Shown here piece after piece: positions 20,801 to 26,429 of a stretch of 48,496 nt of DNA; the first letter of the stretch is position 1; the number at the start of each line of letters is the position of its first letter. The notes under the pieces are model-generated. The model saw only the letters and a program-made list of their open reading frames with translations. It was not told the origin of the DNA and did no database searches. Location of the stretch: contig JADIMK010000038.1 in assembly GCA_017694785.1 (NCBI GenBank), positions 1 through 48,496 on the forward strand. Direction: 5' to 3'. The stretch is from Candidatus Cryptobacteroides intestinigallinarum. GTDB lineage: Bacteria > Bacteroidota > Bacteroidia > Bacteroidales > UBA932. The translations under genes and the position numbers were made by a program.

Positions 20801-20928
20801 ACAGCGACCCCTGGAAGAGGCAGACCGTCATCTGCTGATGTAACGGTTCCAGATACAAGCGCCTGCTGTGCTGAAGCAATCTGCACAACAAACAGTGCAA
20901 GAATAACTGTAAATAAGGTTTGTTTCAT
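17851..20928 (-). CDS. SusC/RagA-family TonB-dependent outer-membrane transporter
   Basis: This TonB-dependent transporter imports oligosaccharides across the outer membrane together with SusD. The chosen start at 20928 gives 1025 aa beginning MKQTLFTVILALFVVQIASAQQ, a clean signal peptide. The open frame extends 25 codons upstream without signal character. A CarboxypepD_reg-like domain (SGTVTSADDGLPLPGVAVVI) lies at about residues 24-105. The plug domain follows at about 105-230 with LDEVVAIGYGVMKKSDLTGS and the SusC element IRGIGTVNNSAPIYVVDG. The beta-barrel ends in RTFMLGLNVNF with the terminal aromatic residue needed for outer-membrane insertion. It heads the PUL and is divergent from the HTH sensor gene. 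Confidence 0.96.
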   Translation of the reverse strand: MKQTLFTVILALFVVQIASAQQALVSGTVTSADDGLPLPGVAVVIQGTTQGTSTDLDGNYSINVQPGQTLLFTSIGFSDQTFPVAGDAVINVAMKTDAVMLDEVVAIGYGVMKKSDLTGSVASVKADQLQKTPTANLDQALQGLAAGVTVNSSSGQPGAAAEVRIRGIGTVNNSAPIYVVDGVIVDDISFVNPNDISSTEILKDASATAIYGSRGANGVILITTKKGSTDGKINVSIDAYAGVQTPWRQLDLMNASEFAHTLASLTSANQLAYLEENGINSWVRQYLIGSSKWYPSNLNYSAIDTDWQDEIFRTAAIQNYHVSINGGNQKSQWSLSGSYFSQQGTIIGSDYNRATVRANSSHQVAKWLKVGENLTFMMSEGRNAMNNNSSPAASVISAALAMAPWDPVRYPQGSVNNLGEDLSGRISAASNFKNVTNPFSMVENSQPLDKTERWVGDVFLELTPIKGLTFRSDVSLDLSNTRHRLFNYQYQYSEYDKNEKNFIERNMARYSTVIVENTLTYARDIKKHSFSVMVGQTNEEYNHYSIGGSGSTILNPEERNWYLSQATEDRTEASDEASRSRRLSFLGRIHYSYDSRYLITVNFRADGSSKFPQNRWGYFPSTALAWRISGEPWMKNISWLDDLKIRAGWGSIGNDQIGDDSFILSMMNTGPTFVDYPLGSPSELASGATILTYVNNGGKWETTEQWNAGVDFGVLDNRLTGTVDLFLRDTKDMLLSVTAPAHVGNRYAATANVGTVRNKGIELTLNHRNRIGQVDYSIGGNVSFINNELTALNGGQRVYGDKVISDEGLPLYTFWGYKYEGIFRTEDEIKEYLWAEEDGKYAPGDAKYEDLNNDGKIDESDRTALGNPFPWLTYGLNISAAWKGLDVSLFFQGVYGNEIYNAVRLRTEGTGNEATLSTTMRDVWTTSNPNGSIPNPNGSAMNREDSSRFIEDGSYLRLKNLQIGYSLPSKWISKLGMSRLRIYLSGSNLFTLTKYTGYDPEVGGGVDYGNYPQSRTFMLGLNVNF

Positions 20929-20961
20929 ACCGTTGTTATTAATCACGTGTCTGATTTGCTG

Positions 20962-20969
20962 CAAATGTA
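20962..20969 (-). promoter_or_regulatory. Candidate -7 element of the PUL (susC) promoter
   Basis: On the minus strand TACATTTG matches the Bacteroidota -7 consensus TAnnTTTG. It lies 33 nt upstream of the susC ATG. I see no good -33 TTTG at the usual distance, which is common for promoters that need an activator. The phased CTCAACAA repeats lie about 45-85 bp further upstream. Confidence 0.5.
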
Positions 20970-21012
20970 TGTAGCCAGACAATACGATGATATTTTTCTC
21001 CATTCACAAAAA

Positions 21013-21052
21013 CTCAACAAACCTCAACAATTACCTCAACAATACTTCAACA
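21013..21052. repeat. Phased CTCAACAA repeats, candidate operator of the PUL regulator
   Basis: The octamer CTCAACAA occurs at 21013-21020, 21023-21030 and 21035-21042, followed by the related CTTCAACA at 21045-21052. Start-to-start distances are 10, 12 and 10 nt, close to one DNA helix turn, so all copies face the same side. They lie between the divergent susC and sensor genes, upstream of the candidate susC -7 element. This arrangement suits cooperative binding of the adjacent LuxR-type HTH regulator. The repeats are seen; the binding is inferred. Confidence 0.6.
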
Positions 21053-21153
21053 TCATAAATTTTATTTACTGTATTTCAATTATTTATAAACAAAAATCCA
21101 CCTAGCATAAATAAAATTATTTTTAAGCGTACCTCTACATACAATAAATTTCA

Positions 21154-21161
21154 TAACTTTG
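21154..21161 (+). promoter_or_regulatory. Candidate -7 element for the HTH sensor gene
   Basis: TAACTTTG matches TAnnTTTG and ends 20 nt before the ATG at 21182. No clear -33 element is visible in the A/T-rich sequence upstream. A GGAGAAG stretch directly after it could serve as a ribosome-binding site. The 253-bp intergenic region 20929-21181 holds this element, the phased repeats and the susC promoter candidate, and no other gene. Confidence 0.45.
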
Positions 21162-21181
21162 GAGAAGAAACATTTGACAAT

Positions 21182-24103
21182 ATGTCCTATCTTTCAGCAA
21201 TACAACGGACAGCGGTATCGCTCGTGCTTGCGGCAGCTGCAGCAATATGTGCACAGGCAGCTTTCCCTCCTGTAAGGAATTTTGAAAAGACAGAATACCA
21301 GGCCGGCACACAGAACTGGGATATAACACAGAATTCCGGCAAATTCATTTATGTCGCCAATAACGAGGGGCTTCTGGAATTTGACGGAGAGAAATGGACC
21401 ACTATACCCATTGCAAACTATACGAACGTACGTTCCGTAATGTACGACAATGCCTCCGGAAGAATCTATGCCGGCGCTTTCAATGAATTCGGATACTACA
21501 GTCTTGACATATCCGGGGAAATGAGATATACTTCTCTCATGGGCGCCTTCAGCGACATTCATGGTATATCAGAGATATGGAGGATAGTCAAGTCCGGAGA
21601 AAGATTCTTTCTCCAGGGCGATGACAGGATACTCGTATACTGTCCGGACGGGCAAGCAAAAGAATACAGGACAGGCAAAAAGGTCAACTGCCTTTCGGCC
21701 ATAGGAGACCATATATATGTGGCAGTCATGGGTGAGGGCATAATGACAGAGGACAGCAACGGACTTTCATTCCTTCCGGGGTGCACCACTTTCAAGGACA
21801 AGAAAGTATGCGCCATTATCCCGTACAGAGGCAACAAGATCCTCTTTGTCACTGAATTTGACGGACTTTTCATTTATGACGGAGAATCTGTATCACGGCT
21901 TGCAGCCGCATTCAGCGACAACCTGAAGAAAGCCCAGGTATTCTGTGCCGAATCAGACGGAAGGAAACTCGCCCTCGGGACAGTATCGGACGGCGTCTAC
22001 ATAATAGATCTGGAGACCATGTCTGATACTCACCTGAACATATTCTCCGGTCTTCAGAACAATTCTGTCCTGAGTCTGTTCTTCGACATTGACGGGAATC
22101 TCTGGCTCGGACTTGACAAAGGAATAGATTATGTCACACTCAATTCTCCTGAAGAAGAAATATTCAGCAACGGTAAGCTCTACGGTACCGGCTATGCATC
22201 CATAATCAAGGACGGCAGACTGTACCTGGGGACAAACCAGGGCCTATACTACATGGATGTCATTGATGGACTTGAATCCGACGGCCAGGGACATCAGGTG
22301 CCCGGCATAAAAGGGCAGGTCTGGTGCCTGGAAGACATAAGCAACACTTTGTTCTGCGGACATGACCACGGGCTCTACATAATCAGTCCAGACAACAGGA
22401 CAAGTAAAGTCGAAGATCTGCCGGGAATATGGAAAATAGAAGAATGTCCATTCAGTCCCGGAGACATACTTGGATGCTCTTACGCAGGGCTTTTCACCTT
22501 AAGCAAAGAAAACGGCAAATGGACGCCTCATCAGATAAAAGGATTCAACGAATCAAGCGGCACATTTGAAGCTCTTCCTGACGGGACCATCTGGATGCAC
22601 CACTGGATGAAAGGACTCTTCAGGCTGACTCTTAATGAAAGACGTGATTCCGTGACTTCTGTTGAATATTTTTCCAGGGCAAACGGCTTTCCGACCGACA
22701 GGAACAACATGACCAATATTTACAACGGACAAATCATCTTTTCTTCGGAAGGAGGTTTCTGGAGATACGATGACAGCACTGGCAACATAATACCTTTCAC
22801 CACACTGAACAGACTCTTTGCAAGTCCGCCGGTAGCTGTAAAAATAGATGAGTCCCCGGCCGGAGACCTCATGTTCCTGTCCGGGAACATGCAGACACTG
22901 GCAAGACTCGAAAACGGACAATATACCGTTGACAGCCTCTCCTTGAAATTTCTTCAGGACAAGAGACTGCCAGGCTTTGACAATATCTGTTGGATAGACC
23001 GCAACAGATTCATAATCAATACTGAAGACGGTTTCTCACTTATTGATACTAGAAAACTCCACAATGACCGTGGCAAGTCAGACAATGTGATGATCAAAAG
23101 CATACATGTCACGGCCGGAAGAGATTCTCTTGTCTTCGGGGCAAGGACACCTTTTCTTGGAGACAAGGATACAATCATGCTGAAACTTCCGTACCGGGAC
23201 AATTCCATGCTTTTTGAATTCGCCTGTCCGCAGTTTGCCCAGAAGAATGCTGTAATGTACAGCTGGTGGCTGGAAAATTATGACAGCGGATGGTCATCAT
23301 GGTCAGGGACTTCGTCAAAGGAATATACAGGCCTGCCATACGGCAGCTACACCTTCCATGTCAAAGCCCGTACACGCAATAGCCTTTCTTCTGACATGCC
23401 GGAATGCAGTTTCAGATTCACGATAATGCCTCCATGGTATCTAAGCAAGGCAGCCATAGCTGCATATGCCATACTTCTGGCATTCATGGTATATGCCATG
23501 ATTTCCTTCATCGGCCGCTATTCCGACAGGCAGGCAGCAGAAATGAAGAAGAAGAAGGAAGCCGAAATGTATGAACAGAAGATCAGATTCGAAGAGGAAT
23601 CCAAAAGACAGGAAAGGGAAATTGTCATGCTCCGTAACCAGACACTTGAGTCTGACTTGAAGCATAAGTCACAGGATCTTGCGACCTCGACCATGAACCT
23701 TATCCGCAAGAACGAGATACTGATCAGGATAAAGAATGAGATCGGAAAAGTCCAGGCTGAATTGGGAGACCAGTCAAATGCGGCAAAGAACCAGAGAAGA
23801 CTACAGAAGATACAGTCCGACATACGGGAAAACATAGACCACGACGATGACTGGCAGAAATTCGAGCACAACTTTGACTCTGTCTACGAGAACTACCTCA
23901 AACGGCTCAAGAAAGATTTCCCTAAACTCACAGTTTCCGACATGAGGCTCTGCGCATACCTCAAGATGGACCTTTCCTCAAAAGACATGGCATCGATGAT
24001 GAACATGTCGGTGAGGAGCGTAGAACAGGCCCGTTACAGGCTCAGGCAGAAGCTCGGACTTGACCGAGATACCAATCTGAGCGAATTTCTTCAGAATTTC
24101 TGA
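21182..24103 (+). CDS. Membrane-spanning PUL sensor-regulator: beta-propeller, Y_Y_Y domain, LuxR-type HTH
   Basis: The 973-aa protein has an N-terminal signal sequence (LVLAAAAAICAQA) and a long periplasmic region with repeated propeller blades (GNLWLGLDKGIDY, DGTIWMHHWMKGLFRL). A Y_Y_Y domain follows at about residues 670-747 (YSWWLENYDSGWSSWSG, LPYGSYTFHVKAR). One transmembrane helix lies at about 753-776, then a charged coiled coil (about 785-900), and a C-terminal HTH at about 914-965 (LTVSDMRLCAYLKMDLSSKDMASMM). There is no histidine kinase or receiver domain, unlike hybrid two-component PUL regulators, so signal transfer must be direct through the membrane. Divergent from susC, it most likely activates that PUL on sensing beta-glucan fragments. 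The ABC transporter gene starts 31 nt downstream. Confidence 0.9.
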   Translation: MSYLSAIQRTAVSLVLAAAAAICAQAAFPPVRNFEKTEYQAGTQNWDITQNSGKFIYVANNEGLLEFDGEKWTTIPIANYTNVRSVMYDNASGRIYAGAFNEFGYYSLDISGEMRYTSLMGAFSDIHGISEIWRIVKSGERFFLQGDDRILVYCPDGQAKEYRTGKKVNCLSAIGDHIYVAVMGEGIMTEDSNGLSFLPGCTTFKDKKVCAIIPYRGNKILFVTEFDGLFIYDGESVSRLAAAFSDNLKKAQVFCAESDGRKLALGTVSDGVYIIDLETMSDTHLNIFSGLQNNSVLSLFFDIDGNLWLGLDKGIDYVTLNSPEEEIFSNGKLYGTGYASIIKDGRLYLGTNQGLYYMDVIDGLESDGQGHQVPGIKGQVWCLEDISNTLFCGHDHGLYIISPDNRTSKVEDLPGIWKIEECPFSPGDILGCSYAGLFTLSKENGKWTPHQIKGFNESSGTFEALPDGTIWMHHWMKGLFRLTLNERRDSVTSVEYFSRANGFPTDRNNMTNIYNGQIIFSSEGGFWRYDDSTGNIIPFTTLNRLFASPPVAVKIDESPAGDLMFLSGNMQTLARLENGQYTVDSLSLKFLQDKRLPGFDNICWIDRNRFIINTEDGFSLIDTRKLHNDRGKSDNVMIKSIHVTAGRDSLVFGARTPFLGDKDTIMLKLPYRDNSMLFEFACPQFAQKNAVMYSWWLENYDSGWSSWSGTSSKEYTGLPYGSYTFHVKARTRNSLSSDMPECSFRFTIMPPWYLSKAAIAAYAILLAFMVYAMISFIGRYSDRQAAEMKKKKEAEMYEQKIRFEEESKRQEREIVMLRNQTLESDLKHKSQDLATSTMNLIRKNEILIRIKNEIGKVQAELGDQSNAAKNQRRLQKIQSDIRENIDHDDDWQKFEHNFDSVYENYLKRLKKDFPKLTVSDMRLCAYLKMDLSSKDMASMMNMSVRSVEQARYRLRQKLGLDRDTNLSEFLQNF

Positions 24104-24134
24104 CCATGCTCTCACGGGGATTGCTTAAATTTGT

Positions 24135-25775
24135 ATGGATATGAGAAACTATTTCAGATGGATCAGGCTTGCTTCCGGCGGCAACAGGACGGCACTTGCC
24201 GTCTACTGCAGCATCAATATCATACGGGCGCTGCTGTCTCTGGCATTCATATGGTGCACAAAGGTCCTGGTAGACATAGCTACCGGACATTCCGGAAAGG
24301 ACCTGACAGTGTTTCTCGGGCTGTGCATCGGAGCCATGGTCCTGCAGACAATACTCTCCCCCATTGCATCAAGACTCTCATCAAGGACCGAAATACGCAT
24401 AAGGAACAGACTCCGCTACATCCTATTCATAAGAACAATGGAAAGCACCTGGCAGGGAAGGAATGCCATGCACACCGGTGATATCATGAACAGGATCGAG
24501 TCCGATGTCAGTTCTCTCACATCTGTAGTATGCAGGACTATCCCGTCCTTGGCGACAGTAGTCATCCAACTCCTCGCTGCCATCTATCTCATGGCAAGCA
24601 TGGACCTCAGGATACTGGTCTGCACCATATTCCTCATGCCTGCGGCACTTGCCCTCAGCAAGAGATATTTCCGCAGGATACGCACGCTCAACAGGGAAAT
24701 CCTTGACTCAGGCAGCAAGGTACAGGCCCACATGCAGGAGAACATCCAGCACAAGACCCTGATAACAACAATGGAAATGGTGCCTGAGATATCACGGCAG
24801 CTGTCCTCAGGCCAGAAGGACCTTGAAAGACAGGTGATGCAGAAGACAGACTATTCCCTGTTCTCCAGGACAGTTATACAGGCAGGCTTCGCCGCCGGAT
24901 ATCTGACGGTATTCGTATGGTGTATCTTCGGACTGCTTCACGGGACAATGACATTCGGGACAATGACGGCATTCCTCCAGCTGGTATCCCAGATACAGAA
25001 GCCGATAGTCGACATAGGCCGCATGTTTCCGGCAATGGTACAGACTTCATCGTCTGCAGAAAGGCTTTCCGAAGTCTACGACCTGCCTCAGGAAAGGCAT
25101 GAATCTGACATAAGATTCAACGGCAAGACAGGAATCCGCCTTCAGGACATATCTTTCGCCTACAAGGACGGGCACACGGGAAACGGGAACGGATATGTAA
25201 TAGAGGGACTGAGCCATGACTTCAGGCCAGGGAGCATCACAGCCATTACAGGAGCGACCGGAGCAGGAAAGAGTACAATCATAAGACTCATCCTTGCACT
25301 CGTGCACCCCGACAAAGGAGAGATAACATTCTACAACAATGAAATGTCAGCACAGGCATCGGCAGACACCAGGTGCAACGTGACTTATATCCCTCAGGGC
25401 AACAGTCTGATAAGCGGCACCATCAGAACGAACCTCCTGCTCGGCAACCCGGATGCCTCTGAACAGGAGATGAGGACAGCCCTGCACAACGCCGTCGCGG
25501 ACTTTGTCCTTGATCTGACTGCCGGACTTGACACAGTATGCTCCGAATCAGGCAGCGGACTCAGCGAAGGCCAGGCACAGAGGATCGCAATAGCTCGTGG
25601 ACTGCTGCGGCCTGGAAAGATACTCCTCATGGATGAGCCGACTTCAGCCCTTGACCATGACACTGAGCAGACTCTATTGTCCAGGCTCGCAGCCAACAGA
25701 TACGGCAAGACCATAATAATAGTAAGCCACAGCCACAGTGTAGAGGAATTCTGCGACGATGTCATCAGAATCTGA
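24135..25775 (+). CDS. ABC exporter, fused permease and ATPase
   Basis: This is a half-transporter of 546 aa with an N-terminal six-helix exporter-type membrane domain (about residues 15-310) and a C-terminal nucleotide-binding domain. The Walker A motif GATGAGKS lies at about 373-380, the signature LSEGQ near 475, the Walker B ILLMDEP near 495-501, and a switch histidine in IIIVSHSHS. No C39 peptidase domain is present. Substrates of this class include lipids, lipid-linked oligosaccharides and peptides. The downstream S24/S26 peptidase overlaps the end of the gene, which points to a peptide or small protein. The EPS locus shows no Wzx, so a role as lipid-linked oligosaccharide flippase (PglK-like) is an alternative. 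Substrate unknown. Confidence 0.88.
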   Translation: MDMRNYFRWIRLASGGNRTALAVYCSINIIRALLSLAFIWCTKVLVDIATGHSGKDLTVFLGLCIGAMVLQTILSPIASRLSSRTEIRIRNRLRYILFIRTMESTWQGRNAMHTGDIMNRIESDVSSLTSVVCRTIPSLATVVIQLLAAIYLMASMDLRILVCTIFLMPAALALSKRYFRRIRTLNREILDSGSKVQAHMQENIQHKTLITTMEMVPEISRQLSSGQKDLERQVMQKTDYSLFSRTVIQAGFAAGYLTVFVWCIFGLLHGTMTFGTMTAFLQLVSQIQKPIVDIGRMFPAMVQTSSSAERLSEVYDLPQERHESDIRFNGKTGIRLQDISFAYKDGHTGNGNGYVIEGLSHDFRPGSITAITGATGAGKSTIIRLILALVHPDKGEITFYNNEMSAQASADTRCNVTYIPQGNSLISGTIRTNLLLGNPDASEQEMRTALHNAVADFVLDLTAGLDTVCSESGSGLSEGQAQRIAIARGLLRPGKILLMDEPTSALDHDTEQTLLSRLAANRYGKTIIIVSHSHSVEEFCDDVIRI

Positions 25776-25791
25776 CACAAGGAAGAATGAT

Positions 25792-26223
25792 ATGGAAGAC
25801 AGCCTGAAGATACCGAATATAGACCTTCTGGAAGAATGCATGGAATTGCTTGATGAAGGGAAGACTGTCCTGCTTACAGCCAAAGGCAGCAGCATGCATC
25901 CCTTCATCAGAAACGGAGAAAAGATTCTCCTGCAGAAAAAAGAAAGCTACCGAAGGGGTGACATCGTACTGGCAAGGACAGACAACGGGACGACTGTTCT
26001 GCACCGCATAATCAGAACAGGTAACGGCACCGCAACACTTATGGGAGACCGCAACCTCCGGAAAAAAGAGAAATGCCCCTCATCAGGAATCAAGGGCAAG
26101 GTAATATCAATCTCTGGAAAGAGAGGCATCCGCCTCACCTCATCATGGAGGCACAGATGTCTATCAGCGATATGGCTATGCCTGATTCCCGTACGCAGGT
26201 TACTGGTCAAATGCTTCTGCTGA
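25792..26223 (+). CDS. Small S24/S26-family peptidase (Ser/His type)
   Basis: The product is related to signal peptidase I / SipW-type proteins. The nucleophile is the Ser of GSSMHPFI (S34 from the ATG used), and the general base position is His in TVLHRII (H71), as in ER/SipW-type enzymes rather than the Lys of bacterial LepB. MGDRN downstream is also conserved. There is no N-terminal membrane anchor; a short hydrophobic segment (SAIWLCLIPVRRLLV) is at the C-terminus. The frame is open to an ATG at 25759 overlapping the ABC gene by 17 nt. The ATG at 25792 (143 aa) has AGGAAG 6 nt upstream and is preferred. It probably trims a peptide handled by the ABC exporter; that role is inferred. Confidence 0.75.
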   Translation: MEDSLKIPNIDLLEECMELLDEGKTVLLTAKGSSMHPFIRNGEKILLQKKESYRRGDIVLARTDNGTTVLHRIIRTGNGTATLMGDRNLRKKEKCPSSGIKGKVISISGKRGIRLTSSWRHRCLSAIWLCLIPVRRLLVKCFC

Positions 26224-26239
26224 CCAGAGTCCTGGTCAG
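26220..26239. repeat. Inverted repeat at the S26 peptidase stop codon
   Basis: CTGACCAG (26220-26227) and CTGGTCAG (26232-26239) form a perfect 8-bp inverted repeat around AGTC. It starts one base before the stop codon of the peptidase gene. It has no T run, so it is not a standard terminator. Related GGTCA/TGACC half-sites recur up to about 26300. It could be an mRNA 3'-end structure or a protein-binding site. Confidence 0.45.
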
Positions 26240-26329
26240 GCTGACCGATGTCATGGACAGATAAGGTCATGATGGTCTTGGCATGCAGAACCAGGTCATG
26301 CGGGATCAGATCCCGAACATAGACACAAG

Positions 26330-26360
26330 AAAGGGAGCCCCCCTCTGGAGTCTCCCTTTT
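26330..26360 (+). terminator. Rho-independent terminator after the ABC / S26 genes
   Basis: AAAGGGAG (26330-26337) pairs with CTCCCTTT (26352-26359) and is followed by a run of T ending at 26360. It ends the plus-strand sensor-ABC-peptidase transcript 107 nt after the last stop and separates it from the converging EPS/fimbrillin operon, whose last stop codon is at 26430. Confidence 0.7.
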
Positions 26361-26429
26361 CATTTAATTATGACCGACGGATATCGCCTGATAAGCCTTA
26401 CGGCTCAGAGACCCGTCAATTGATTTTGC

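Noticed and set aside
26248..26322. 24-codon plus-strand frame (MSWTDKVMMVLACRTRSCG...) after the S26 gene, considered as a peptide substrate
   Set aside because: There is no clear ribosome-binding site, it overlaps a palindromic region, and its composition gives no support for a leader or core peptide.
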